A stretch of DNA of 64,000 bases. Source: Megaustenia siamemsis. Lineage: Eukaryota > Mollusca > Gastropoda > Stylommatophora > Ariophantidae. Location: contig JAVIAB010000092.1 of NCBI GenBank assembly GCA_032433765.1, positions 34,510,034 through 34,574,033 on the forward strand. The letters are read 5' to 3'. Shown here piece by piece: positions 24,001-34,835 of the stretch. Position 1 is the first letter of the stretch, and each line of letters opens with the position of its first letter. The position numbers and the translations under genes are program-made. A model generated the notes under the pieces. That model searched no databases, was not told where the DNA came from, and saw nothing but the letters and a program-made list of their open reading frames with translations.

Positions 24001-24620
24001 TCATCATGGGCCATACTTTTTGGCGTTCGCTATATCTCTCATTAAATATCACTTGGTCGTTTATGCATGTCATATTTTGAATATTTTTAGTTGGTAATCT
24101 TTTATTGTCCCATTTCAAAAAGCTGTTAAATATTTTTTTTTTTAATTTCGTTTTCCCCTATTCTCTTTCTCTTCATTCTCTCTGTTGTTATAGTATTCTC
24201 GATGCCTCCTTTTCCCATGACATGTCCAATAATTGTAGATTGTCCCTTCCTTATAATTGTGATGAAGTTTATGTTTTCTCCAACTTGTTTTAAACCTTCT
24301 TCATTTGTAATTGTAATTTGGGGGACTGGTTGGTCTCGAGGCAAGATGCCGGCGTCGAGACAGAGAGGTTGTGGGTTCCCGGTTGGTTGGGATTTTTATT
24401 TATGATTTCTCTCTGCGGCACCAATTACTCATCGACGGAAAAAAATGTGAGTACCTCAGAAGTCGGAGTTACCTGCCTGTGCCGCGAGGAACCCCGTGTA
24501 AAAAAAAAATTGTAATTGTTGCTATCCACGTGATTCGTAGCATTCTTCTGATAAACCACATCTCATTTTCTCAAATATTCTTCTCGTTGCCTTGCTTGTC
24601 TTCCAACTCACTTCCATAGA
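24001..24620 (-). mobile_element. LINE 3' relic split by a SINE, unit 1
   Basis: The reverse strand encodes a LINE C-terminus, with NEEGLKQVGENINFITI, STIIGHVMGKGGIENTI and RPSDI, followed by SERQKVWPMMMM at its ATG-repeat 3' end (24000-24010). A SINE of the same family as in the inter-mucin introns (GGGGGACTGGTTGGTCTCGAG) is inserted at about 24315-24509. It is flanked by TTGTAATTGT at 24305-24314 and 24510-24519 and ends in an A run. Confidence 0.72.
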
Positions 24621-25339
24621 ATAGAACTGGTTCGGAGTAGCACTTTAGGACACGTTTTCTAACATTAATTGACTAAAATTTATTCACTAGTGACTAATTG
24701 ATTGAATGAATGATTTGTTACATATTATGTTTTTTTTCATTCTAGGGAATAATTCACTCTTAAGCTTTTTCTATTCTGCATCTAATTTCTGCACGGTATC
24801 TGCCGCCTGATGTTATAACTGATTTCAAATATTAGAATTTCCTAAATTGTTTCGGAATGTTTTCATTTAGTATAACTCTACACTCCTGTGTGTTTGACTC
24901 TTTATTTGTAATGTTATCATAGTTTATGTCTTTTTATTTTGAAGGAAAGGCTTTTTGTTCACTTTCTGTCACAATTTCATCTAATAGATTGCGTACACAA
25001 AAAATAGATCTCCTGACAATACACACATCTGTCACACTCTTTGTCTTATTTGTTAATAATCTCCACGTTTATTTTCAAATCCAATAGCTGGCTGCGACTT
25101 GTTTCCAAAAAACATGTTTAATTTTTTAATGTTTAGTATATGTATAATATTTCCGCATACATAATCCTATATGGAGATGACTAATCATTTAAAGTTATCG
25201 TAGACTATGTTTGCGGTGCTTGAACATTTAAGTGCTGAATAAAAACTATGAATAAATCGGATATATTTTATTTATAATCGCTCATGTGGCATGAGAGGAA
25301 TCTTCTTCTACTTCTCCACTTTTCTCTTTCACTGATACC
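24621..25339 (+). other. Intron segment, nothing recognised
   Basis: AT-rich intron sequence between two LINE relics. No exon, RNA gene or repeat structure seen. Confidence 0.4.
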
Positions 25340-25670
25340 TAAAAGGTGTCGTGATTTATATCATTTGTCGTTCTTGTGCTGCTCGAATTGTCTGAATTAG
25401 TGATTTTCCTTTGTTGTTACATGTCTCTGTCACTGCATCTATCCATCTTCTTCTGGGTCTTCCTCTTGGTCTTTTCCCATGCATTCTCGAGAAGAACGCC
25501 CTTGATGGTGATTGGTGAGGATTCATTCTGACCAGGTGGCCGAACCATTTAAGTTGTTGTTGTTCTATATATTCTAGGCAGGGTTTTGTTCCTACCATTT
25601 TTCTTATGGTTTCATTTGGTATTCTATCTCTTCTTGTGTTGTTTGTTACTTTGAGAGGAATACTTACTGA
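25340..25670 (-). mobile_element. LINE C-terminal relic next to exon X4, unit 1
   Basis: The reverse strand is open for about 100 codons: TRRDRIPNETIRKMV, LEYIEQQQLKWFGHLVRM, then KRPRGRPRRRWIDAV and RAAQERQMI. This is the usual C-terminal tail of RTE/CR1-type LINE polyproteins. It ends about 40 bp before the X4 acceptor, so it is inserted very close to a splice site. Confidence 0.78.
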
Positions 25671-25708
25671 GAGGAATATGAACATTAATTTGCAATCTTT
25701 TATTACAG

Positions 25709-25872
25709 CTCCTCCCACACCCTGTGCGGAATATGAAAAGAATCACATCGTCGAGCATACAAAACCCGTGTCACCATCAACACTTAATTTAGTTGAAATA
25801 GAAACAACAAATGATACTTCAGTCAAAGTTGATAATGGTACTGCATGGGAACTTGTACCTTTTAATAAGACA
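25709..25872 (+). CDS. Exon X4 of mucin-module gene, unit 1 (phase 1-0)
   Basis: Acceptor tattacag, consensus donor gtaagt. With the G from the last mucin exon it reads A then PPTPCAEYEKNHIVEH, and ends TAWELVPFNKT on a codon boundary, 55 residues in all. The Pro-rich start continues the mucin hinge, and the cysteine probably opens the folded domain. Three sequons (NDT, NGT, NKT) are present. A LVEIETT...VKVDNGT alternation suggests beta strands. No known family was recognised. It is followed in phase by X5 (phase 0 start) 6.3 kb downstream. Confidence 0.7.
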
Positions 25873-26263
25873 GTAAGTTTTTTTTTGTACATGCATGAAC
25901 TTAAAGTATATATGTGTGTGTATGTGAATTATACACTTTGTTAGTGTTGTCAAATTCGCGCACTCACTCACGTATCTAATCACTCACTCACTCACTAATT
26001 CACTATTTGATACTAATAAATATATGTGATCAGAATATGAGAATAGTTCTTAGTATTTAATAGAACTATATCAAGTGAAACGAAACCTAACAATATTATG
26101 ATATAACCATTACTTTTGTTTTATTACCATTCAAACTAAGACTTTTCTTGTTGATTTCTTTTACTATAAAGTCTATCATTTTAATATTTATTAGTCTTAT
26201 TATTACTTTTATTATCTATCCCTTATTGACATCTCACTATTTTCTCAGTCTCAGGGATGCCTG

Positions 26264-26298
<35 letters not shown>

Positions 26299-26990
26299 TC
26301 TCTTAGTAAAACTTCTTGAATTAAATTTAATATAATTTTATACTAAATATTCATCCTTTCGAAAGTTCACAAATGTAATTGACAATAGTTTTTATTCCCA
26401 GTGTCCCTTTGTGACAGTCACTAGCTAATTTACTTCTTGATGTATATCTTCCTATTACTTTATATTCACCTGTCCATAATATCTGTACTTTGAGTTATAT
26501 GTCAAACTGTCTGCCTGGTCTAGCAATGATCTGGCTATTCTTAGATAGGCCCAACGTGAAACGATGAGATGCGTGAACAAATTCACATACTAATTTTTGT
26601 TTATTCTAAATTATCATAGAGAGGTTTAGGTAATTACACATTGGCTTTTCGATAACTCCAGAAAATCTTCTGATCAAGCCCTTCTCAAGGTTTCATCCAA
26701 AATCTGTTTGCTAAAAATGTCAATTCTTCTAAAATTAAAAGCGCATGGCTAAATTTTGCTAGGTAACAGCCTTCTTTGACATTTCGAACTTTGGGTTATG
26801 ATTCCATTGTACTTGCCCTAAATTTAACATAATTCTACCTTTTTTTGTGCGACAATGAGTGCTCACTTGCCAACATTGAAAAAATGTATTCACTGGATCT
26901 ATCTTTCATGATGCAATCGATATTCCTCAATCTAGAGTCTTATACTGTTATATATGTGTATATATATACATATATGTAAAATCAGCATAA
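25873..26990 (+). other. Intron X4-X5 first part
   Basis: No exon seen. A (CT)n run lies at 26266-26303, and a CACTCACTCA run at about 25961-26002. Near 26401-26425 the sequence CCCTTTGTGACAGTCACTAG again recalls the 5' end of the inter-mucin introns, a possible relic of an older duplication. Confidence 0.4.
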
Positions 26991-28135
26991 ACATTGAGTG
27001 CCTTTCCGCAACGGAAACCATGGAGCGCCATTATACTCTGTCTCTTGCTTTGATGGCGCAGGTTGTCATAGGCTGATTTGTCTATCATTTGATGTTACTC
27101 GTCCATGTTAGTCTTGGTCTGCTGTGCCTCTTTTACCTTTTATTTTGCCCACCAGGATTACTTTTAGTAGGCTGTTGTGTCTTTTAACATGGCCCAAAAA
27201 TCGCATTTGCCTTGTTTGAATTGTGCTTAGTAGTTCTCTTTTCATTTTTAGTTGTTTTAAGACTTCATCGTTTGTTTTCTTTTCCTTCCATCCAATTCTA
27301 CCTATTCTTATATATATCCTCATTTCATAGGCTTCAATTCTCTGGTCTGTTTTCTTCTCTAATGTCCATGTTTCTGCACCATAAAGGAATATTGAGAAGA
27401 TGTAACATGTTGCTATTCTTAGTTTTAGCCCTGGTGTTATTTGTTTTGATGTTAGTATGTTCTTCATGACATTAAAATTACTTTTTCCCATTCCTAATCT
27501 TTTGTTTATATCAGTTTTGCATTTCCCATCACTGGTTATAGTATGTCCAAGGTAGTTGTAGTTCTGAACTGTCTCCAGGTCTATTCCTTCAATTTTGATA
27601 TCCACTTGTAGATTTTGAGTATTTTCTTGGTTTATGTCCATAGTTTTAGTCTTTTTGATATTCATATCTAGTCCATAGTTTTTGCTTGTCATGTTTATTT
27701 CATTAAGTAATTGTTGTAGATCGCCAATCAACCACTAATATCTTCAGTAATAAAGAAAAGACGATGGTCATACGTTGGACATGTGATGAGAAAGATAATA
27801 TCGAATAGCAAAGCAAGCCCTCATATGGGAAACAACAGGTAAAAGAAAAAGAGGAAGACCCAGGGAGACACTGAGAAGAACATTGATGAGAGAGGCAAGA
27901 GCAGCAGGAATCGGCTCCCTCAATGAGATAGAACTGCTTGCACAGAACAGAGACAGATGGCGAGATTTGATAAAATATCTTTAAAAGAAAACTGCTAGAA
28001 CAAAAATTCATATAGGTGAAGGTGTATCTTGGTCTACGCCCTATGGGCCGGTTACGGCTCGAAAGGTCAATAGATAGATAGAATTGTTGTAGATCTTTAG
28101 GATTTTCGTCTAGTAGTACAGTATCGTCAGCATAT
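26991..28135 (-). mobile_element. LINE reverse transcriptase relic, unit 1
   Basis: The reverse strand carries a long open stretch with the catalytic box [18 protein letters not shown] (near 28095-28135), then KNYGLDMNIKKTKTM, YNYLGHTITSDGKCKTDIN, FLYGAETWTLEKK and FLGHVKRHNSLLK. The 5' part, including motifs A and B, is missing: the element abuts a TA microsatellite. In unit 1 the frame is interrupted by another LINE fragment at 27722-28081. Unit 2 shows the uninterrupted version. Confidence 0.85.
27722..28081 (+). mobile_element. 360-bp LINE 3' fragment, insertion private to unit 1
   Basis: Flanked by the 13-bp target-site duplication AATTGTTGTAGAT at 27709-27721 and 28082-28094. Unit 2 has the single uninterrupted site near 56514-56526. 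The + strand encodes a LINE C-terminus: RWSYVGHVMRKI, KRKRGRPRETLRR and NRDRWRDLIKYL-stop. It ends with the stretch ACGCCCTATGGGCCGG and a GATA tail. It is 5'-truncated, as usual for target-primed insertion. Confidence 0.9.
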
Positions 28136-28179
28136 CTTAGGTATATGTAAAATACATATACATATATAATATCCATCTA

Positions 28180-28180
28180 C

Positions 28181-28222
<42 letters not shown>

Positions 28223-28276
28223 TATATATATATATATGTATACATGTATATATGTATAAATGTATATATGTATAAA

Positions 28277-28317
<41 letters not shown>
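28180..28317. repeat. (TA)n microsatellite, unit 1
   Basis: Long TA runs with interspersed TGTA and CATGTA steps. The corresponding block in unit 2 is longer. Confidence 0.9.
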
Positions 28318-28319
<2 letters not shown>

Positions 28320-29080
28320 AATATCTCAAGCTCGGGAGTAAGGTTATATGATGAAACTACCAAAGGTAGGATCTACTATGTACAACACTACACTGAAATT
28401 ATGCTGTAATCAGTGCCAGAAAAATGCTAAGCAAATTCATTATGGATAGACTAAAAGGGGCGGCAGTGAAACATTTGAGAGATGAATAATCAGATTTTAG
28501 GAAAAACAGATCTTGCACCGATCAAACACTTCCCTTACGTATAATAGTTGAACGTTTCCCCACTTTATATCGGATTAATAGATTATGAAAAGACATTTGA
28601 TAGTTTTGGAATAGGAATACTTTGGACGTTGGTAAGTTATTATACCTGCAAAGTCTATTAACCTGATAAAAACAATGTATGATAGAATGCAATTCAGTGA
28701 TTTACATGAAGTATAGCTTACATAAGCATTTGAAATAAGAACAGTAAGGACGGAATGTCTTCTATCTCTATTTATCTTTATTTCTGATGAGCATCGATTG
28801 GTTTATGACAATAATAGAGAGCAACAGTAATGGAATCCACGGATCAATGATCAGGCAATTTGATGACCTAGGCTTGCTGATGACAAAGCTCTCCAAGGCT
28901 GCTGTAAAGGTGATGATGAATGTGAAAAGAAGGCGGCAAGTTATGCTTACAGTTTTATGTAAGTAAAGTAGAAGACAATCGAACAACGTTTTGACTCAAT
29001 AGACTTTCAGATGGAACTGTGGACAACACATACTCACACGGATATAACAGCAGATGAAAGAAACTCTCTATTGTAAAATA
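28318..29080 (+). mobile_element. Heavily decayed LINE reverse transcriptase, unit 1
   Basis: In shifting + strand frames one can follow the order of a non-LTR reverse transcriptase: RKMLSKFIMDRLKGA, an IDYEKTFDS motif A (about 28575), INLIKTMYDRMQ, ECLLSLFIFISDEH in place of motif B, and LADDKAL in place of motif C (about 28875). Many stops and frameshifts make it a pseudogene. Unit 2 carries the same relic with a SINE inside. Confidence 0.65.
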
Positions 29081-29495
29081 TATATTTAAAAAAAGACAAT
29101 ACTATTAAAAATTAGTATTAAAAAAAAGAGACTTCTCTTCAGCGCTTGCTTGTGACTGGGTAATAACGAAATGAGCCTGGAAGTCAAGTGGTCACGAGGG
29201 AAATGAGCCTGACTAGGAATGGATGAGCGAACACGCTGCTGGAATGCTGGTCCGCATGTACAGAAAAGAAAGGATGTCATAGCAGTGTCTACAATAATTT
29301 CCCGGTTGTGGGATATGTTGCAATGGATCTAAGATGATTAGCAAAGATGTGCAGAGGAAATGTGATTGCTATGTAGCTTCTAATTAAGATAACACGGTAG
29401 TCAAGTAGACAGTATGCAGTGTTTTTGTTCTTTTTTTTATAAGTGATATAGCAGCCCTGTATTACATTAAAGTCAGACGACACTATTTTAATTGT
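29081..29495 (+). other. Intron segment, nothing recognised
   Basis: No exon or element was identified. It includes the 64 bp (29338-29401) missing from unit 2. Confidence 0.4.
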
Positions 29496-29715
29496 ACCTT
29501 GTCACATATTCGTGCTCTGGAAGTCCTCTCAATATCGGCAAGAGAGCAAATGCCAGCTGTTTTTGCCTCTCGCCTATGTGCTCATTTGATAGTTTTTTCT
29601 AGGTCTGCCTCTTTTACCTGCAGGTTTCCATATGATGGTTTGCTTTCATATTCTCTTGTTGTCTCTTCTCATCACATGACCAACAAACGCCCACCTTCTT
29701 TTTTTGAAAGATAAA
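29496..29715 (-). mobile_element. Short LINE C-terminal relic, unit 1
   Basis: Reverse-strand translation gives RRWAFVGHVMRRDN, then KPAGKRGRPRKN, the conserved end of LINE polyproteins. It is disrupted by stops and short. Confidence 0.6.
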
Positions 29716-30453
29716 TGATATTTTTGTATGCTTTGTCGTTTCTCTCACTTTTTAACACTTGAATTCATTCCATGGCATGCGAAGTGTTTTCCTGACGCAT
29801 TTATCTTCAATTTATATTTTATTTCTTTCATTGGTTTCTAGCTCTCACTTGCAAAAGTAAGGGTGGATAACATCCATTACTCTTCAGTATACTGTGCTGC
29901 AATCGCGGAACAATACACACAAAGAAAGTAATACAAATCGCAATATTGTCTTTACTTAAATTGTTCATCTGTTGAAACTTCACGGAAGAGACATTGCAAA
30001 AGATTAAATCAAATCTTTCGAAGAATTGGCATCTTCCAAGATATGTAACAATTTTGTTTTATTTCTGTGATGCCTTTCCATTGCAATGCATTCATTCTTT
30101 CATTACTGAACGAGGCCTACTATTTAAAATGTAAAAACTTGTAATTGCTTTTTGTAATAAGCTGCAAAAAATAAATTTTAGTAAAGTAGCCAGAATAGAA
30201 CAGAAAAATGCAAACAAATATTTTCAAGCACTAGATGAGCCCAAGTGAGTGTGATAAAGAAACATAGTGAAGAGCAAAACATGTCTGTAAATATACAGTA
30301 CAATTAAAATAGTGTCCACCGACAATAAATATATGGTTGTAATTCATGGACAATCTCACTAACAATGAAGAAAAATGGTTCATCCGATACAACATTCTAT
30401 AGAAAAATCATTACGATCCCTTGGATAATGTAATTCTTGGTCGTTTTGTGCAG
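29716..30453 (+). other. Intron segment before the EGF-like relic
   Basis: AT-rich, no exon or element recognised. Confidence 0.4.
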
Positions 30454-30977
30454 TGTGTAGTGGGTGTACAAAGGCGGCAACGTCATCAACGGTACCTGTC
30501 ACGGCAAATGTTCACATGGGATCTATGGACACGACTGCTCCAGGTCTTGTCTCAGTGTATGTCCTTTATGTGAGTAAAAGTCCGGGAAATGCCTACAATG
30601 TAAACATCCTGGCTATACCTGTAATGACACTTGTCCCGATGGTAATTTTGGGCTACAGTGCGAACAGACGTGTTCTGATGGTTGTGACATCATATGTGAC
30701 CCGGAAAGTGGTAACTGTATGTGCAAGGAAACGTACTACGGATCAGACTGCACTCTCAAATATCCGGACAACTGGTTCAATGACACCTGTGAACAGTCAA
30801 CCGAGAACTGTACATGCAAGAGAACGTTCTGTGGGTCATACTGCACTCTCAAATCTCCGGACAACTGTTTAACGAACCTGTGAACAGATAATCGGGGCCT
30901 GCGACTCGTATGTCGATGATTCTCACGTTAAGAAGAGTCTACCGACTACAACAAACCCAAGCATATGGATACCTTAA
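30454..30977 (+). pseudogene. Decayed EGF-like (MEGF-type) exon, unit 1
   Basis: After an acceptor (tttgtgcag) the sequence encodes cysteine-rich EGF-like repeats: GTCHGKCSHGIYGHDCSRSC, CPLCE, an in-frame TAA, then KSGKCLQCKHPGYTCNDTC, GLQCEQTCSDGCDIICD and MCKETYYGSDCTL. The style (GxYGxDC, CxxGxxGxxC) is that of multiple-EGF receptors. The TAA is at about 30571. A further one-base loss near 30868 breaks the frame before CEQIIGACDS. In unit 1 only, a G is missing near 30469 (TGTACAAAGG). No convincing donor follows. It is probably a captured, dead exon of another gene within this intron. Confidence 0.7.
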
Positions 30978-30984
30978 TGTGTTT

Positions 30985-31458
30985 CTGTGCTAGACATGAT
31001 TCATTTCTTGGTGTTTTTTCCGCGAAACCATGGCTCATATCTTAATGTGTTTCTGTGCTAGCCATGGATCATATCTTGGTGTGTTTCTGTGCTATCCATG
31101 GCTCATATCCTAGCTTGTGTGTGTGTGCTGACCATGGCTCATATCTTGGTGTGTCCGTGTTAATCATGTCTCATATCTTTATGTGTGTATGTGTTTAGTC
31201 ATATCTCATATCTTAGTGTGTATCTGTGTTAGTCATGTGTCATGTATTTGTGTGTGCATGTCTGGGTTAGTGATATCTCATACCTTTGTGTGCATGTCTA
31301 TGTTAGTCATATCTGATATCTTTCTGTGCATGCATATGTTAGGCATGTGTCATATCTTAGTGCGTGCCTGTCTATGTCAGTCATATCTCGTATCGTTGTG
31401 TGCATGTCTGTGTTAGTCACATCACATATCTTTGAGTGGGCATGTCTGTGTTAGTCAC
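30985..31458 (+). repeat. 34-38-bp minisatellite, unit 1
   Basis: About 13 imperfect tandem copies of a unit like CATGGCTCATATCTTGGTGT followed by GTxTxTGTGTTAGT. Copies drift gradually from a TGTTTCTGTGCTAGC ending on the left to TGCATGTCTGTGTTAGT on the right. The GT-rich short ORFs here are artefacts. Confidence 0.82.
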
Positions 31459-31791
31459 CTCTAGTGACTCGGGTATATGGTGCTCGTAAATCTGGGAGGG
31501 CCGACCATCTAAGGGCAGAATCCCCCTACAGAAAAGACAATATGCTGCCTTGCAGGAAGATTGGGGACAATCAAAGGCTAAGGAAAGCAAACCTGAATAA
31601 AATGCTGGCTGAAATCGGATGCACTGGGCCACTGGCGCAGAACACAGTGCAACGTTTTAACGGGTGTTCAATCAGAGTGGATGTGGTAGACTCTAATTGT
31701 GATGTTATGCATGTGGGGGCGATCAATACACTTAACCTGACTGCTGACGTAATGTGAGAGTCTGGAATCCTACTCAGATTGAGCCCTGATC

Positions 31792-31830
<39 letters not shown>
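31459..31830 (+). repeat. Unclassified repeat-like segment ending in (GA)n
   Basis: This is the most GC-balanced stretch of the intron. It holds a + strand ORF (31464-31757, 97 codons) without recognisable motifs (ADHLRAESPYRKDN, NKMLAEIGCTGPL) and ends in a GA run at 31794-31827. A 3' microsatellite tail suggests a retroposon fragment, family unknown. The ORF is also open in unit 2, but that copy is too recent to show selection. Confidence 0.4.
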
Positions 31831-32151
31831 TAATGTAAAAGAGAAATAAAGACGAGACAGAGGCAGACCAAGAAGAAGTTGTTTTTTCAAGACATCAATG
31901 AAATCTTCATATGTCAACGATAGAAGTGAAAGAACTGGCTAGAGGTAGTGAAGATTGATATATTGTGCCTACTCTCACCTGGATTATCCCATTACTCAAA
32001 GCAGTTACCAAATATGTGGTCATAAGAAAATGTGGTACTATGTTTGAATGCATTAAATATTGATATATTACAATGATTTTACTAACATGCTAGAAATTAT
32101 TCTTGCTTTGAAAAATAAAATGCATAATGTATATGATCATTGCTATTTCAG
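31831..32151 (+). other. Intron end before X5
   Basis: The first part (31845-31935: GACAGAGGCAGACCAAGAAGAAG...) may be the tail of a LINE C-terminus. The rest is unassigned. Confidence 0.35.
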
Positions 32152-32197
32152 GCGTTGACTAGCACTGAACGAATTGTGGCTGTTAGATTTATAGCTG
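32152..32197 (+). CDS. Exon X5 of mucin-module gene, unit 1 (phase 0-1)
   Basis: Acceptor ctatttcag, donor g|gtatgt. The 46-bp exon encodes ALTSTERIVAVRFIA and leaves one G. That G plus AT from X1 of the next unit (35535) makes Asp, so the domain started in X4 of unit 1 is completed by X1-X3 of unit 2. The hydrophobic alternation VAVRFIA looks like a beta strand. A micro-exon of this size is hard to prove, and the call rests on splice signals and phase closure. Confidence 0.55.
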
Positions 32198-32740
32198 GTA
32201 TGTACACACGATTTTACTCTCTTTTTTACAAATCACCAAATAGACAAATTGAAAATAAAAACATTTTTCAGTATAACAGTTCTTTTAATGAAAGTAAATA
32301 ATGTGTTTGGTAGTTTTACTGGATGAGATGTTTGTGGAAAGCGCTTGAAGTAGCTTCAGATAAGAAAGAGATTGAACATTGAATCACTCTTGCAAACTAC
32401 ACCAAAATATAAAATGGTACACTCACCTGAAAAGAATGCTAAGAGATTCTATAGCATAGAAAACATGTACTGCAAGATGAGATGGAAGAAGTGCACTTGG
32501 GAGACTCAGAGTAAGATGAAATCTCAACATCCGAGAAACACTACCACGACATCAATCGACAATAGTTGAGGCTGCCAGGAGAGCAGAAACTAAAACTGTG
32601 TAAATACATTTAACACCCGAAAGTGTATAAGAATAGATGCTGTGCAAATTGATTCCGTAATTTGAAAATAATTTTTAATGCAATAAATAATTCTTCAACT
32701 ATGGTATATTTACAGATAATAGATTGTTGGTTCTTACTGA
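32198..32740 (+). other. Intron after X5, unit 1
   Basis: Unassigned sequence. A short + ORF at 32372-32569 (KKCTWETQSKMK) has no recognisable family. Confidence 0.4.
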
Positions 32741-33124
32741 TGTACCCACTTTCCTTCCTTTCTTTCCATCTCATAACAATAGAAGTGTGATAGTGTGAAG
32801 TGGGTTTGTCAAGGAGGGAGAGTGAATCATAAAAAAACTGTGTGATTTTATTCATTGTAACTAGAGTGATGAAATAGTCTCTCTCTCTCTCTCTTTCTCT
32901 TTCTCACTCGCTTACAAACACACCAATATATACACATCTATGTTTGTATATATACAATCATCCCATCTGACATTCTAAACTTGGTTTCAGATTTTTAATT
33001 TCATTTGGACTTATTCTGTTACGAAATGTAGCTTGTTGGATTAAGCCTTCCTGAATGTGAGGTTTTATATCTTTGCGTGATATTCAAACTAATTAAAACA
33101 ATTTCTTGAGAATCTAATTCAATC
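32741..33124. other. Intron segment at the start of unit 2
   Basis: Counterpart of 1-379 with a slightly shorter CT run. Nothing coding seen. Confidence 0.5.
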
Positions 33125-33524
<400 letters not shown>

Positions 33525-34835
33525 TGGGGCAGTTGAATGCAGTGACTTCAGAACAATAAGCCTAATGAGCCAGGTAACACAAATTTTACTAAAAGTTATA
33601 CAAGGAAGGATTCAGAATAAAATCAATACTGAAATAGATGAGCAACAATTTGGATTCAGGAAAAACACTGGGACAAAAGAAGTCATATTCAGCATGAGAA
33701 CATTGATTGAAAAGTACAGATAAGTAAACAAACCAATATATGCCTGCTTTATAGACTACACCAAAGCTTTCGATAGAATACACCTTAAACAACTTATAGA
33801 CTGCCTAAAAGATATAAATCTAGACGACGCAGACATACGACTAATATGTAATTTGTACTGGGAGCAAACAGCAATACTAAGATATAACAAGGATAACTCT
33901 ACACCCATGGACAAAAAAAGAGGAGTAAGACAAGGATGCATCCTATCACCAAGCTTATTCAATCTAAACACTGAGAAAATCTTTAAAAACATCTCAGAGA
34001 TACCAGGCCTAAACATTAATGGAAAAATAATCCATAACCTGAGATATGCTGATGATACAGATCTGCTAGCAGAAAATCCTAAAGACCTACAACAATTGCT
34101 CAATGTGATAAACATAACAAGCACAAAATATGGACTAGAAATGAATATCAAAAAGACTAAAACTATGATCATTAACAAAGAAAATTCTCAAGAACTACAA
34201 TTAAATATCACAGATGAGGGAATACATCTTGAGACAGTCCAGAGTTACAACTATCTGGGACATACTATAACTAATGATGGAAAATGCAAAACTGAAATTA
34301 AAAAAAAAAGAATAGGTAGGGCAAAAAGTAATTTAAATGCCATGAAAAATATACTAACAATGAAACAAATATCAACAGGGCTGAAACTAAGAATGGCACA
34401 ATGTTAAATCTTCTCAATATTCCTGTATGGTGCAGAAACATGGACATTAGACAAGAAAACAGAACAGAAAATTGAAGCCTTTAAAATGTGGATTTATAGA
34501 TGAATAGGTAGAATTGGATGGAAACAAAAGATAACAAACGATAAAGTTTTATAACAACTGAAATTAAAAAGAGAACTACTAAATACAATTAATGACAAGA
34601 CAAATGAAATTTTTGGGGCATGTTAAAAGGCACAACAGCCTACTAAAAGTAATATTGGAAGGAAAAATACAAGGTAAAAGTGGCAGAGGCAGACCAAGAC
34701 TAACATGGACGAGTAACATCGAAAGATGGCCAATTCAATCTATGACAGCCTGCACCAACAAAGCAAGAAACAGTGCAGAATGGCGTTCCATGGTAGCCAA
34801 CCTTCGTTGCGGAGAAGGCACACGATGATGATGAT
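33525..34835 (+). mobile_element. 5'-truncated LINE with full reverse transcriptase core, unit 2
   Basis: Flanked by TAACCACGTATTAA (33511-33524 and 34836-34849), so this is one insertion of about 1.3 kb. Motifs in order on the + strand: DFRTISLMSQ, FGFRKNTGT, FIDYTKAFDRI (motif A), KKRGVRQGCILSPSLFNL (motif B), LRYADDTDLLAENP (motif C, catalytic Asp pair intact), YNYLGHTITNDGK, FLYGAETWTLDKK, and the C-terminal FLGHVKRHNSLLK and GRGRPRLTW. Stops at about 33721 and 34406 and others kill it. It ends in an ATG repeat. It belongs with RTE/CR1-like non-LTR elements, exact clade unknown. Confidence 0.88.

Larger units (their letters stand above)
1..32740 (+). repeat. Tandem module unit 1 (32.7 kb), complete
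   Basis: The opening sequence TGTACCCACTTTCC recurs at 32741 and 61487, and the sequence that follows stays collinear and near-identical, introns and mobile elements included. Unit 1 holds exons X1, X2, X3, four mucin exons, X4 and X5. It is longer than unit 2 because it has one more mucin exon-intron segment, an extra 360-bp LINE insertion at 27722-28081, the C-terminal half of the mariner relic, and 64 bp at 29338-29401 that unit 2 lacks. The unit boundary is arbitrary because the window starts there. The true duplication breakpoint could lie anywhere in the cycle. Confidence 0.93.

Noticed and set aside
28127..28363. Tyr/Ile-rich membrane-like ORF
   Set aside because: Translation of a TA microsatellite.
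31183..31416. Cys-rich + strand ORF that looks like a small secreted peptide
   Set aside because: It lies wholly inside the GT-rich minisatellite, and its cysteines come from repeated TGTGTG.
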